Positions 1-12,900 of a stretch of 64,000 nucleotides of DNA are shown here, in pieces. This stretch comes from Triangularia verruculosa (lineage: Eukaryota; Ascomycota; Sordariomycetes; Sordariales; Podosporaceae), in the NCBI GenBank assembly GCA_033296885.1, contig MU863881.1, positions 186,001-250,000 on the forward strand. The letters run 5' to 3'. Made by a program: the position numbers and the translations under genes. How positions within the stretch are numbered: the stretch's first letter is position 1; the number at the start of each line of letters is the position of its first letter. The notes beneath the pieces were generated by a model. The model saw only the letters and a list, made by a program, of their open reading frames with translations, was not told the origin of the DNA and did not search any database.

Positions 1-122
1 ACTGGGGCTTTGATGGTAAGAAGCAAATCCCATGTCACGGGAGTCTAGGTAGGTACAAATACCTACAATCATCCCAGATACTAGGTAAGCTCAGGGAAGA
101 TCTCCAAGAAAAATGGCACCCC

Positions 123-1361
123 GTGGACCGCGCCCTCTCAGATCATTGTCCGAATTCCGTAGTCTCAAGGCCGCACTATCTCGTGATCTTACCTTGGCCC
201 GTTTGTTTCAGGATGAGTTACCCACCACAAAAGCGTCGTCATACCAAACATTGTAGAGAGGGCAAGTACGTATGGGGTGTGTGTAACCTTCATGAAGACC
301 GAGAGGCGGAAGAGTCATCGAACACGGACGGTTGGATCTTGTCGAGAATAAAGGGGCTTTTGTGGTCAGATAGATACACCGACATGACCACCACCTGCAG
401 GGGCCGAGAATGGAAGGCTCATCGGGCGATTGTTTGCACATCTTCAAAATACTTTGAAGCTGCCTGGAACGGGCCCTGGAAGGCAGGTTTCTTTGGGACG
501 AGCGGAATACCTACATTTGGCGCCAATGAACTGATAGTAAATCACATGTAGTAATCGAAGGAGAACAGCATAGATCTTTCCGTCCATGCACCCTGGATGA
601 TAGACCGCCTACTGCAGTTCATCTACACGGGAAAATATTCAAGCTACGTTTACACGGTGAAGACTGTTCGGCAGCCCGACGTTGACGTAGACGATCAAGT
701 CTGCTCACCCCTTCTCACCAAGGATGAACTGCTCGATAGTCTCGACGAGTTCGTCCTGCCCACCGCTTTCAACGACCCTGACATCAGCGAGCAAGTCTTC
801 AGCGAGCAGAATGATCGGGGTGATTCTCTTGTTCTACTTTCGCCTCAGCGTATCAGGGAGGGCCTATGGATTTCGCTGCACATGTATCTTCTAGGGGACC
901 TTCGTGGCATCGATGAGCTTTGCGATTTTGCCGCAGCAAGATTTCACGATTTTGGTTCCTTGTTCGCTGAAGACAGTTCGAGCCCTCCCTCCATTTATAT
1001 CAAGCATTCACCAGGATTCGTAGGTTGGGTCGGAAAGGTACTCGTTTCTATCATTGACCCGCTCTATTCGACTTTGCCGCCCATCACAAACGAAAAAGGG
1101 CGCCTCCACAGAAATTTATGTCATCTTTTGCTGCGGAATTGGAGATGTGAGGAGCACAGAGCGGCACTGATACCAATGATGGTGAAACACGAGACGTTTC
1201 TGGCGCACTTTCTGGAACATTTGGCAAAGGCGCCACCACATAGCGATTATGAAATCGATGGCCTGCTGATGAGGGAAAGTAGTGTTAACCAGTACCTTTG
1301 GGAAGAACATGTACGGGAATGGGTTTCAAATCTTGACAGTCTAGCTGAGTCTTTCACGTAG
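123..1361 (+). CDS. BTB/POZ domain protein, start and splice uncertain
   Basis: The product carries an N-terminal BTB/POZ domain and a long helical C-terminal part, the usual form of a large fungal family of putative substrate adaptors or transcription-associated factors. The first half of the BTB fold is read at 350-486 (SDRYTDMTTTCRGREWKAHR, then VCTSSKYFEAA). The second half resumes near 574 (LSVHAPWMIDRLLQFIYTGK). Both halves are in the same frame but are separated by in-frame TAG and TAA codons at 549-554, so an intron is needed. The only GT..AG pair that keeps frame is about 487..573, and it drops the few residues (ENSI-like) that normally precede the DLS motif. The true start may be the ATG at 123 or 213, or lie upstream of the window. 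The gene could also be a decaying copy. Confidence 0.6.
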
Positions 1362-1787
1362 CATCACACATCCCTGGCATCAACATGTAATAAATTGGTT
1401 TCTCAATTCTCGCTGACACGGATCTTCCCCTTCTATCCACCTGTCATCTCATTGCTCCCTGCCAACGCTTGCTTCGTGTATGGTGATTACCATGTATGGC
1501 TAGTTCCGGTGGCCTGAATCTTCGGTCAGGTTAGCTTTGATTTGCCGACAACTCCAAGGTTCAAAGTCCACGACATACCAGGAATCCAAACGTTGTGACG
1601 CCCGTTATTGCAATGAACACCATGTTCCTGCCACGCTGCAGCAGCTGTCACATGGCAAGCACTACTGTGGACGATGCGCAGAAAGAAACCCGGCTTTGAT
1701 CTTGGACAGGTGATTAGCTCAGGTCATCCCGTAAATTTATTGAAGCGCATTGACATACCGTTGCGTTGATGAAGACACGTAGTCCCA
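1362..1787. other. convergent intergenic stretch, 3' flanks
   Basis: This gap lies between the 3' ends of the BTB gene (+) and the Cys-rich gene (-). I see no ORF of note, RNA gene or repeat; it should hold the two 3' UTRs. Confidence 0.6.
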
Positions 1788-2312
1788 TTAATTCTCCGAC
1801 TTGCTCTTGACCGTAGCCACGCTGAAGGCGTAATCTCCCCACGGGTCGTAGTCATCGCCAGAGTCGGACTGATCGGCGCAGCGGGGTCGGGTCTTGGAGT
1901 TGCCCTCCGGATTGACTGTGGCCTGCTCTCTGTTGATGTCCATCGGCACGTTGGCAACAGGCTTGTCGGTGGTATACTCCTTCCAGGGATCGAAGTCAGG
2001 GTCATTGGTGAAATGGACAGTGACCTTGGCGACGTAGGACTCGGGAGCAGGCAGGTTGTCAGTTGGTTGGTGGCGGAGATCAATGTCGAGCACCGCTTCG
2101 TCGTCCAAATCCTCCTCAACAAACGTCGAGTCGCCACAGTAGAAGCAATCGGCAGGCTTGAGGTAGTGGTAGCTGTCGCCTCTTTTCTTCGGGCCACGGC
2201 ACTCGTCCCAGTTCTTGCGCTGCTTGTTGCAAGCCTTGAGGTCGACCTCCTGGGAGTCGATGGCGGCGCCGCAGGCCCTGCAGGAGTAGTGGCAAAGAGT
2301 GAAAGTGCACAT
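1788..2312 (-). CDS. Cys-rich hypothetical protein, putative zinc binder
   Basis: Single-exon reading frame of 174 residues; the ATG at 2312 starts MCTFTLCHYSCRACGAAID. The first 60 residues hold eight cysteines (C2, C7, C11, C14, C28, C38, C56, C59), including two CxxC knuckles (CRAC and CFYC), which suggests one or two structural zinc sites. The rest is acidic, low in complexity and probably disordered. Small proteins with this Cys spacing are common in Sordariomycetes, but I cannot name a function. It is divergent from the gene starting at 2857, and a TATA-like element lies about 175 bp upstream. Confidence 0.7.
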   Translation of the reverse strand: MCTFTLCHYSCRACGAAIDSQEVDLKACNKQRKNWDECRGPKKRGDSYHYLKPADCFYCGDSTFVEEDLDDEAVLDIDLRHQPTDNLPAPESYVAKVTVHFTNDPDFDPWKEYTTDKPVANVPMDINREQATVNPEGNSKTRPRCADQSDSGDDYDPWGDYAFSVATVKSKSEN

Positions 2313-2486
2313 GATTGCGATGGGAAGGGATTGGATGATTGATCAATCAGGAAGCACTGGTTGAAGATGATGAAGCGAAGCGGAGTTGGCAATGGTGTGG
2401 TAACAAGGAGATTGAGATCTGGAGAGAAGACAATTCAGTTGTGTGGACAAAGAGGGAAGAGTGGAAAGGAGGCCCGCAGGACCGTA

Positions 2487-2493
2487 ATTTATA
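2487..2493 (-). promoter_or_regulatory. TATA-like box for the Cys-rich gene
   Basis: TATAAAT on the minus strand, about 175 bp upstream of the ATG at 2312. This is a reasonable distance for a fungal TATA element with a modest 5' UTR; no transcript evidence is available. Confidence 0.4.
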
Positions 2494-2514
2494 CCATGGC
2501 CCAGTAATTCTAGC

Positions 2515-2542
2515 ACTGTGTTCACTGTGTTCACTGTGTCCT
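2515..2542. repeat. short tandem repeat, CACTGTGTT unit
   Basis: About three 9-bp copies (CACTGTGTT, CACTGTGTT, CACTGTGTC) lie in the divergent promoter between the genes at 2312 and 2857. They are perhaps a microsatellite or clustered binding sites. Confidence 0.7.
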
Positions 2543-2856
2543 GCTATTCACTTTGTTCACCTGGCCTATTGTGGTGAAAACAATACTATTGTTGCTGGGA
2601 GCACCCCATTCAACTTCACCTGATGCCTAGCCCCGTCAGACTGATATTTAAGTTGCTCCATCCCATCTCTCATCTGCAGTGAATCATCATCTTCCGAAAG
2701 AGCAACGACGGGTTTGTTGAGCTTCTTCTGATTTCCACAGGTGCTCCGTCGCCCCGTCAACTTGCCATCTGACCAGCTGTAGAGCAGTTGGCATTCGTCA
2801 CAAGACACCCTGAAGAGCAACCAGAGCACAGGCATCAACCCCCAGGCACCAAAAAT

Positions 2857-4197
2857 ATGTCTTCAGTTCCCACTTACTTCGACGCTCTCATCACCTTCGT
2901 CCTCAACCGGTCCGCGGGAGCCGAGCGCAGCAATGACGTTGACCGCGAAAGTACCGCGCTTGCTCTCCGCACCTACCTCAACACCATTTCCCACGGTCTC
3001 CCTGACCCCCTCTGCCAAATCCAGGGCAAAGGTAAGTCCGTCAGCGTCTTCGCTCGCATGGCCAATCCCAACCCGACCCCGGCCGTCACATTCTCCAAGA
3101 AGCTCGAAGAAGTCATTGACCTTGAGCCTTCTAGCCTCCACTACAGTGAGAACAACGGACGTAAGCCGGCGCGAAAACCACGCACCCCCTCTCTTTCTTC
3201 GGTTCTTATTTTCAAGGCACACCCTTGCCCTGAGTGCCGGCCACCGTCTTCCTGCCCCAACTCAAACATCATCACCCTCTCCCACCCAGATGCCGGTCCC
3301 TTTGCCAACCTGGCCACCTCAGCCCACGCAATCGACCTCACGGTTCGGACATGGGTAACCTCCATCTTCCCCCATGACTTCTCCTGGACCTCCCCCCTAT
3401 CCAAAACCATCCCCCCAACCCAGCAAGCCACTCTCTTCAGCCTCATCACGCTCTCCTACCACACCTGGTCCCTCCGCCGGTCCATGCACAATCTAGGCAA
3501 GCACCTCAAATGCATCACCAGCGCCATGGTTGCCTTCTCCACCTCCCTCTCCTTCCTCCTTGGAGTGTTGGTCGACATAGCCGAAAGCCACGGCTCCGTC
3601 TTCCCCTCTGACCTCCCTTTCAGTTTCACCCCCGCCGACGGCACCAGCTACCTCTTCCCCGGGACCCGCTCCCGCAACACCCGCCTCCAGCCACCCCGCG
3701 ATCACTACCTCGATCTCCTCTCCAAGCTCGACCACCTCCTCACCACCCTCTCCAATCTCGATTCCTTCCTCTCGTCCACCCTACCAAACAGTATCTCTCT
3801 AGCCCTAATGTCGTGTGGTTCCCTTGCAACGGCAGCCAAGTCCTCGCCTCATCTCCCACAGTCCTCGCTCTGCCAAGCAAGGCTGGAGCAGGTGGGTGAG
3901 ATGCTGGCAAAGATGGATCTGGCTCTGTCAACGGATGTCAAGGTCTACGTGAAGAGATTCCAATCGCTTGCCCAGGCTGTCAAGGTTAAACAACTTCAGG
4001 GCTGGGATTTCTCTAACGACAGACTGACGCAGTCTAACGTGCGGTACTACGCCAAGAGTCTCATTCAAGTCTTTGGTGATGTTCAGAAGCAAACGTTTGG
4101 AAAGAAGGGCTGGATGGCGGAGCTGCACGAGGAGAATGACAGGCTCAAGAAGGGCGTTGTCAAAGGGTATTTGAAGTTGCGGACCGAGGACAGGTGA
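2857..4197 (+). CDS. hypothetical protein, helical C-terminus
   Basis: Open frame of 446 residues from the ATG at 2857 (context AAAATATGTC) to the stop at 4197. The frame is open upstream to 2788 without an ATG. The protein is Ser/Leu/Pro rich: residues about 1-60 are helical (YFDALITFVL), about 100-140 are basic and Pro rich, and the last 110 residues are charged and helical, ending in a probable coiled coil (MAELHEENDRLKKG). There is no signal peptide or clear catalytic motif, and I do not recognise the family. Potential internal donors (GTAAGT at 3031, GTAAGC near 3162) leave open that part of 3030-3270 is spliced out; that segment reads least like protein. The unspliced model is the simplest. 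Confidence 0.6.
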   Translation: MSSVPTYFDALITFVLNRSAGAERSNDVDRESTALALRTYLNTISHGLPDPLCQIQGKGKSVSVFARMANPNPTPAVTFSKKLEEVIDLEPSSLHYSENNGRKPARKPRTPSLSSVLIFKAHPCPECRPPSSCPNSNIITLSHPDAGPFANLATSAHAIDLTVRTWVTSIFPHDFSWTSPLSKTIPPTQQATLFSLITLSYHTWSLRRSMHNLGKHLKCITSAMVAFSTSLSFLLGVLVDIAESHGSVFPSDLPFSFTPADGTSYLFPGTRSRNTRLQPPRDHYLDLLSKLDHLLTTLSNLDSFLSSTLPNSISLALMSCGSLATAAKSSPHLPQSSLCQARLEQVGEMLAKMDLALSTDVKVYVKRFQSLAQAVKVKQLQGWDFSNDRLTQSNVRYYAKSLIQVFGDVQKQTFGKKGWMAELHEENDRLKKGVVKGYLKLRTEDR

Positions 4198-4781
4198 ATC
4201 CATCTTTGATATTTCAGTAAGGCGACGAGGCAAAATAGACAAGCTGGTTGTTAAATCCAAGAAAAGATGGCTTCGTAAATAATAGAATGTCCATTCGAAA
4301 ATATAGCGCCATCAAATGCAAATGTAAACACCAAGATTATTGATTGATAAGGATCAAAGCCCGGTATATTGTTCTCCAATGTTGGAAAGGATGATCCCGT
4401 GAACCACCACGCAAGTAAGCTATGCTATCTATCAATAACATATCTCCTTCCCTTCCATCCAGTGAGTGCGCCTGTCCAGAGACTGGCTTGTCCAATTCCC
4501 AGAGCTGACTGACCCCTGTGTGTCAAAATGTACCCTGGCCAGAGTAAGAGAAAAAAGGAAAAGGAAACAAAGAGGTATAAGAAAAAAAAAAAAAGAAAGC
4601 TCACGCTTGAGTAAGTTGTGCGTTGTTGTACAGGTCCTCCACAGTTAACCTTGCCAACAGCAGATAAAATGACAAGAAAAGATAACCCTTACTCTCCCCA
4701 GCCCCTATTTTCCCCAGATATGCTCCCAATCACCCTATTGTATATGCATCCATGCCCCCATCTCCTCGCCGTAGTATTCCC
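4198..4781. other. convergent intergenic stretch with polypurine tract
   Basis: This lies between the 3' ends of the 2857 gene (+) and laccase (-). A purine-rich run (AGAGAAAAAAGGAAAAGG, then an A13 tract) occupies about 4545-4602. I see no gene. Confidence 0.6.
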
Positions 4782-6812
4782 TCAGTTCTTGATATACCAA
4801 TCAGGGTGTTCCCCAACCCACTTCCTCACCTTCAGACCCGAATCAATCTTTGGGAACGGGTTCGTCGGCCAGTACGCCCTCCAAGCATTGCAGTTATTGT
4901 TATGCTGGTTCTTGTCCGCGGTGGTGAAGCCATTCCTGAGGTCGTTGGGTCGCTCAAGGTACTGCACCGACAGACCACCGGACACGTGCCAGGCAATATG
5001 GCAGTGGAACAGCCAGGCGCCCGGGTTGTCAGACTTGAAGGCGATGAGGAGCCAGCCGTTGGCGGGGAGCACGGCAACGTCGCGGCGGACGGGGTTGGAG
5101 CCCTTGAGGCGGGCCATGTCGGTGGCGGGGTCGAAGCGATAGCGCGTCTGAGGACCGCCGGCGGGCTGGTCAGGGGAGCGGCCGACAACGAGGAAGTCGT
5201 GACCGTGAAGGTGCATCGGGTGGGGGATGCTGAAGGGGCCAGTAGGATCGTTCTCGACGAGCCAGTAAGTCCACTGGTTGACAGTGTTGACTGTGATGAC
5301 GTTGGCTTGAGGAGGGTAGCTGGTGTTTTGGGCGATGACATAGTCGACGATCGGTTTGTCCCAGTCGACGTTGATGGAGCTGCCGTTGACCTTCCAGACA
5401 AAGAGAGGAGTTCCTCCGAGCTGCAAGGAAACGGGCAGAGTGTTATTGGGGCGCGGGGTGAAGCCAGCGGTAGGCACACTGCGACTCACGACGGGAGTCA
5501 AGTTGTTAAGGTCCAGGCAGTTGGCATCAGCAGCGGGAGTGCCCTGATTAGTTGGGTTGGCGTTGGGGGCACCTTGGTAGCGGAAAATGGCTGCTGGGTG
5601 TGGGTTAAGGGAAGCACCACAGGCAAGACCACCGCCAAAGGTGGCGTTGAACCAGTAGTTTGAAACGCTCTTGTTCGCATCGATGGTGACATCGTAACGC
5701 TGACCGACGGCGAGGAACAGACTGTCGACGGTTTGAGCTTGGACAGGCACCATATCGGCAGCAATGATGGTCATGGTGTGATTCTGGAGCTTGAGCTGGA
5801 AGTGATCATGGGTGGAAGTGTTGATGATGCGGAGGCGGTGACGTTTGCCGGGGGTGAGGGTGATGTTGGCGAATTTACCAGCACCGGTCGCCGGGTTCTT
5901 GCCTTGGCCCTTAAACAAGACAGTGTCACTGGGGGGAGGGCCGCCGTTCATGGTTTCCTCAACGAGCACATCAGCCGGCTTATGGTAGTAGTCCGTGATG
6001 GGGAAAACTCCAAGGTCGATATCGTAAGGCAACGAAGCAGGGCCGTTGATAACGATGGTACCAACAACGCCGTTGCCGTACTGGGCGCTAAAATGAGAGT
6101 GGTACCAGCTGGTACCGTACTGTTGGGCGCGGAATTTATAGATACGGCTACCTCCCTTGGGTGGGATAGGGCACTCAGTAACACCATTGGCGCCATCGTG
6201 CATGTTTGTGCCCTTTTGGTGGAGCCCATGCCAGTGAATTGAGGTACTGTGAGAAATCTGTCAGTCGCCGTCCATTCTGTGTGCTGTGGCGTTGGCCGAA
6301 CATACCCATTGGTCCTGAGGTTGTTGATAACATTGACTTGAATCCAATCGCCCCAGTTGGCAGTAATGGTAGGCCCTGATTATTGGATTAATTTAGTTCT
6401 TTTGGATTGCGGGCAGACGCATCATACCAAAGATGTCTCCGTTAACAAGCATGACCTTCTGCTTGACCACACCATCGGGGCCAAGCCAGTTGTCGACTTC
6501 ACTCAGAGTCAGAGTGTACTGAGTCTCTTGTCAGCATCTATCGCTGTGGTGGGTCTGAGGGGAGGGAAGTCTTACAGTGCGAGTGACGCCAGTGTTGGGA
6601 GTGCTGACTTCGTAGTCCGTGTTGATATCGAAACCAGTCGCCCAGCAGGCGCGGTTGCTCGGTGTGTGGCAGGACGACTGTCTCTCTTCGACAGGACGGA
6701 GAAGATCCCGAGTAACCTCTCGAGGTACACCCGGGAGAGGGGGAGCAGCCAGCACAGCACTCGGGATGATGAGGCCAAGCAAGAGCGCCGCAGCGCTGAA
6801 GAAGGACTTCAT
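4782..6812 (-). CDS. secreted ascomycete laccase (multicopper oxidase)
   Basis: Laccase oxidises phenols and related substrates and reduces O2 to water, outside the cell. Four exons fit: 6812..6576, 6518..6428, 6375..6306, 6246..4782, giving 620 residues, close to the Neurospora laccase length. An N-terminal signal peptide (MKSFFSAAALLLGLIIPSAV) and a short propeptide precede the mature start. All four copper motifs are intact: HWHG at 137-140, WYHSHF with H182 and H184, HPMHLHGH at 475-482, and HCHIAWH at 547-553. The T1 axial position (Cys548+10) is Leu558. The C-terminus has the ascomycete processing site DSGL at 601-604, followed by 16 residues normally removed; the C-terminus then plugs the solvent channel. 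A TATA-like box lies about 115 bp upstream, and a 7.4-kb gene-free stretch follows. Confidence 0.96.
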
Positions 6813-6924
6813 CTTGAACAGAGAGTAGAGGTCGAACTGAGAGAAGAACTAAGTGGAGGCAGAGGTGAAGAGAGGGCTGGTGTGAGGAATAGAAGACGGC
6901 AGAAACCACGATGTGCATGTCGGC

Positions 6925-6931
6925 TCTTATA
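6925..6931 (-). promoter_or_regulatory. TATA-like box for laccase
   Basis: TATAAGA on the minus strand, about 113 bp upstream of the laccase ATG at 6812. Its spacing fits a regulated fungal promoter. Confidence 0.5.
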
Positions 6932-9900
6932 GAAAAGGACGACCAGAAGACCAAAGACTCTGTCGATAGTCGAAGATGTGATGGACCAGGGTAGAGCACT
7001 TGCCTGTCGTATTCTTGATGACTTCCCTTTCCTCTTCTGGACGTGGTTAGAGTGACCACACCTAGACTCACTCACCGGAAGCCGCGGGGATTGACTGGAG
7101 GGAGGTGTGAATTGGAGGGGGGGTGCAAAGGCAGTCATGAACAAGCCGGCACATGGAGCCAATACCCTACTAGATTGCAATCTATCGAAGTTCCCAGGAC
7201 CCGGATCCAACTAGCTTGCCGAGAGTATTGGAGGCGGCGTGAGGGTGTGAGAAGACGACGCTGTGAATAGGTAAGTACCTGGTAGTCATGACCATAGGAA
7301 CGGAATAGCTCGAGTGCAGGGTATCGGACTATGTGCGCCCAACACCGCTCCCGTCACGTCAGATGAGCTCATCCAGATGTAAGGAACAGTAAGCTTCGAG
7401 CTGAGATGCACGATAACTTCAGGGCGCCTGCAAACAAGCTCGCTTTGACTTCATGTGGGCGGCTGGAGGTCGAGAAGTCGATAGTGTCTCGATGTGTTGC
7501 GCATATCACGACTATACATCGGCAAGAAGTTGATTGTCTGCCTGTGTTGCCACTGTTAAGCCGCATTTTGATGACTATTTCCGGGACCATCCTGAAGGAG
7601 GGGAAAAGGGGGTGAAAGCACTTGGGCCTGGGTTGCATCAGAATATTGGCTTGGCCCAGGTTGGGAATATTCTTAATGATGTGGAAAAGGTACCTAGCAG
7701 CCTAGGTACTTTGTGCCACATTCCCATCTCCCAGGGTCTGACATGTGTGGGAACATGGACGGGGTGGTCTCGAGAGGAGGTCTGAGATGCATACTCGACC
7801 TTTCGCCCACGTATTTGGCGGCTGCGCTTGTGTATGACAACAGATGGGACCAACCGCATGATCAAGGAACCATCTTGGCAGGGTCAGACCAGGAAAAGGA
7901 ACATGTCTTTCATGATGTAAAATGGTGAAGCGTGGATCACGGCGTACGTAAAAGAATAGAGGCACGACGTGGACATCTCGCTTTCTCGGTTTCCAGATAT
8001 CAGGATACTGCAGTGCCCACGCGGCGCCCGGGATCTTGGTCGAAGCGGAGGGCTTCTAGAAGGAAAAGCCGAGATCAAAAAACGAGACCAGGGGACTTGC
8101 TCCTCGTCCGGGACGCAGCAGCGTGGTAATCCTGTTGGCCGGCGAGTGCTCGCGGGCCACCCGTGGAAATGATCAAGAGTGTCTGAAGGATCACTTGAAC
8201 CAGGATGACGCGAATTGGATACCGGTCAGGGTTGCAATATGGGTGGATAGCCCCATATCCGGCAACGAAGACGTCCTCTTGAGGGATGTCACGTTTTGCG
8301 TCTCATTCTCTCCGGCTAGCTCCTAACCAAGACCTCGTTTCTGCCCTACCGGTATGATGATTAACTTGACATCCCGCTCGCCTCCTGAGCGATGGAATGG
8401 ATGCTCATTGGTCACCGCTTATCTTGGCGGGGATACCGGCGGCTCTCGGTGATAAGGGTGGACAACTTGTGTATCTCCAACGTGGGCGTGGAGTAGCATA
8501 GCCGCTGGATGTGCTTGATATTGGAGACACCGCGGCATAAGAGCCAATACGTGCAACCCGTCATGGCGATCTAATGCCCCGACTATTGTATTCTTTAATT
8601 GGAAATTATTGCGTGGGACAATTAGTGCAGGAAAGGTTAAGGCTTGTTTCCAGCCGGAAGACTGTTCAAGCCAGGGGCGCGAACCGTAACAAAGAGGAAA
8701 GAAGATACGACAACTTGAGTCTACTAGCGAGCAGAATAGACTAGAGCTCTGCCCGAGAGAGCGAGTTGAGAGCTCAAAGAAAGCAGTGATAGCAGCTTGG
8801 CGGCAGAATCGGACCCGGGCGGATGTGGATACTGTCCGGGAAGTAGGCTAGTATTCAATATGGGTGCTGCCGAGGAGGCTCCAAGCATGAGGTGATGAGA
8901 TGCCCAGGCCATGCGAGCTGGGATACGTCGTGTAACCACCATCGTAAGCTGAGGATGCGACTGTCCGTATGGCACTTTGGAACGGGCGCCACGCGGGCAA
9001 GGTGGCGTGAACTGGAGGTCCAGTTTGGGAATGCTAAGTCTCGAGGCGAGCGATGAGTGTGCCGGAGTGCGGAGCTGGACGTGGCTCACAAGGAAGGAGA
9101 TAGAAGAGAGACGTGGGGATGGCGAAAGGTTTGGTGACTACTGATCTTGTCGCTTGTGTTGACTTGTTTGGTATGTGTGCTTGGGACGGCTGCGACGCTG
9201 CAATGCTCCAGCAGCACGATGCTGGGCACCAGGTAGTCAGGACTCGTATCATGGCTGACCATGGGGATAGGTTTTGAGACTGCAATCTTACCAGCCTTAA
9301 CGTCTTTACGCCGTAATTCTGAATAGCGCACGGCGACGACCAACTTTCACCATTGTCCTCTTGCCTGGTCAAACCGAAATGGCCGTCTCAGATCGTATGG
9401 TGTGGAGGCTGACGGCTCCAAATAAGCCACTCAGGTGCGGGAGGTGGCTGCAGGTGAAAGCTCTGGGCAGACTAACCAAACTTGCGCCAAAGTCGGTCCC
9501 GAGCCGTGCTGGCTTCTAAATAAAGACAAGCTATTAGAACACCCAATCCCTTGTGCCCGCACATTCGTCCAATCGCTATTGAGGCGCATTTTGAGTTGTT
9601 CCTTGCCCGCCTTGTGGCGCTCGGGACGGCAGGCAAAGCATCTGGGTTTTGCGCCGCAGTATGAGATTGAACAAAAGGCTCGATGAGTGGTGGTTGGAGG
9701 CGGGGTTCTGGAAGACAGGGCAGTCTCTCTTAGCCCCAAATCCTTGTGATGATCGATGGAGAATTCAACAACTTGGTCAGCAACCTGGAAATCAAGCCAT
9801 CGGTGGTTGGCGCCTACCTACGTTAATTGACGTGCAGTGTGGGCAGCTCGGGGCATGCAGGACCATCATTCCCGAGCCTTGAGACTTTGGATGTCCGCAT

Positions 9901-12900
9901 GCCGGTCGGGTCAGGGTTCTCGGACATGATACCTTTACAACTGACGACTTGGGCGGTTGGCGGTCCACGTGCATGTCGTGTCAGAGTGGCCAGGCAGGAA
10001 CTCTGCATTCAAGGTCACGCTGGAGGTTGGACCAGCCCGCAGTGTCGGCAGTTGCGCTAATCTCCCATATTCTCGTGTGAACTGGATTCCTGTTCACCTC
10101 GAGAGTCGACGTTGTTTGGTGCGCTTGGAGCAAATGGGAAAATCCGAGTCAAGCTGAGTGACAGCCCGGCAACATTGTTGTGTGCATGTCGAAGACGGTG
10201 GGGGGCCCGAGTGTCCCACAGTCCCCCCCCAAGACATCGACCAGCCGCAGCCAAGGACGTTGACAGCGATAGCGCCACAATAGTCAAGTGATTATGACCC
10301 CTCTTATCATGCAACACGATGGGCTGGATGCTTGGTGTACTTCAGGCCTCACTTCGTACTGTAGGTAGTGTACAAGCTATCAATGGTTCCGAGGAAAGGA
10401 CCCTGTTCGTGGCCTGTACGTAATGGCATCATCCGATCAACTTTCCGATTCTCCCCACCATTGTTACCTAGTTGTAGTCTATGAGTGTAGTCTTGTGCTT
10501 ATTTTGCGTTGGCGCCCGTTGCGATGCGGGGATGTGCCTGTGAGCACGCTCCTCAGCCTCGATCATCATGTCGAGAACACTTCTGCTAATGTCATCTCAG
10601 ACTGGGCAAACATCACCCAACTGTTGCGTGCACGACACCAAAAGCAATGCTTCAGGCTTGGTTTCCAATACCGAGTCAATATTTCTTCCAGAACTGTGTC
10701 AGTGAGATAGGCAAGAAGGTTATCCGTAAATCCCAGTGCTGCGGTGGTTTCTCTGATTGCCGGTCCCCGGAGTGTTTCCCCCACGTGTTTATTGATTTTG
10801 CAGGGCTTAGGGAACCCCTCTCTGAACGGGAATGATCGGCAACGCTCGGGACGGGAAGAGCGGCTGGAGAAGCCTCGGCGGCGCTAGCCAGGAGCATTGT
10901 TCTTCACACCATCGGTATCAGCTCCAACAGCTGTACTCAGGGGTAAGAATATATCGGTTTCCAGCCGAAGGTGAGCGAAATTCAGGGGCAGACTGTGGCT
11001 TTGACCGTACCACAGTTCATTTCTTGCCATCCTGATCTCTCGCGCGGATAGATGCCAGCAGCTTCCAGTCAGGCAGCCGAGGGGCTTCCCTCGGCCTAAT
11101 AGTTCATCCCCCGCCGCAGACGGACGTCTCCGTGGCCCTTTTATGCTTGGAACCGAAATCCTGCGCAACATGTGAAGTTTTAGGAATGCCTGAGAAGGGG
11201 AATAAGATGCGCTTCCGACTACAGCAGAGCAAGGGTCTCCTCCAAACCGTACGTAGGTGGAATGAGGCGTCTTGAACATCTGCGCATCCCTTCTGTACCC
11301 CGCCGTCGGCCGCGTTATCTTGTCGTCCCTTGCGGCCAGTCATCCGGTTTTGACAGGCTCTGCACTAACATCGGGTGTGGTTAGCGGGAAGGACCCCCGT
11401 CTAGGTCTAGTCCTTCCAGCATTAGCTCGTCGTATTTGGATCTTATGGCGATCCTGCCGGCCAAGTCTGAGCATGCTGATGGTCGAATGTGTATGTAGAA
11501 TAACGCCAGTATTCTTGGCGAGACGGTTGCGGGAGACCTTTGTGGCTAGAAGCTGAATCCCGCAGTTGCAGCCAACATTCGGTCATGGTCTTCGGACAAG
11601 ATCCCCCCCACCACGGGTATTTTCTTGGACTCGCTTGGAGTTGCAGTCGAATTGGATCGCCCGTGTTAAAATGCCGACATTTGGTTGCTTAGTGTCGGGG
11701 GTGAAGACCGTGAAGGTGTACCACTACCAAAACGACTACTAATGGGGCAGTCTTGGTTGGGCGATGTCGAGTATCCATGGTGAGTTGATAGGGCATCAAA
11801 TTTGTCCGCTGATTACTGGTATAGTGGCGGACACCACACTCGAAGTCGGCGAGGCTTCTACTGACGACGGCACAAGGCGCGTCAGCGATGTGTCATGAGT
11901 GAAGTTTGCGGATGTGGGGCAGCTGAGCAGTGTCCGCGATTGGGTTTGGAAGCGAAGGCAGTCGACAATGCCACGCTTGGCTACGACGTTGACGGACACG
12001 GCAGCCCTTCCTAGTCAATCCGAGTATGTTCGGTGTGCGGCTGCTGTGATGGGCTGACCAACCCAACTCCATGCCTGATCTTGTGGTCGTGGAAGGCGTA
12101 GCCGGGGGAGAGTTGCGGTGAGATGAGGTGACGATATGGGCTCAACGGTCCGTGTATCCGTCTTTTCGAGATGTGGCTGCCAATACTTCAAACACCGGGT
12201 CTAATATGAAGGCGACACAGAGCCATTTGCGTCGAAAGGGAGGTGTGAAGCTCAAGTATCCATGTCCACTCTTGAGCGCCCGTCGTTGTGCGCTGCGACC
12301 CGCCTGATAGAGCGCAGTTCCTTCACTCTTTCAATCTCTCCTTCCACGAATACAGTCCACCTCCATGATCGATCGAATGCAACTCCGACGGACTCGAAGA
12401 CAGATAGGTAAGCCTGATCAATCGGATGATTGCTGTTCAATAAGCTTTCCTTATGGTAACGGGATAATAAAAATCGGAATTGTTGGCTGACGAGGACGGA
12501 TGCAGTGTAGGTGGAAAGGAAGGGAGTCACCAAAGCTGGGCTTCGCCGGGGGCAGAATACTGAAATATGCGCTTGTCGTCCACGGATGTCCGTTCTTTGG
12601 GTCGGGTTTGGTCCACGTTTACCAATCATGAAAAAGACCGGAACCATCCAACAGTACCATCTGTGCATCGCCGGGCCGCAGCCGGCACTTGGTGATTCAA
12701 CCACTGGAATCCAATCATCCCCTTCTCCAGGGCTTGCCAGGCTCAAAACGACCCCCCAGTGAGCGCGGGGTGCATTGCTGATCGTCGTTTCAGGTTGATA
12801 GGATCTGCGGCTCATTGACTGCACAGAACGCGCAAGACCGACATCTCCGTCTTCGGTGACAGTTGGGATATGCCCGGACGATATAAGTCGTTCCAGCCTT

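Noticed and set aside
8724..9089. 121-codon open frame on the minus strand
   Set aside because: GTG start and no protein-like features.
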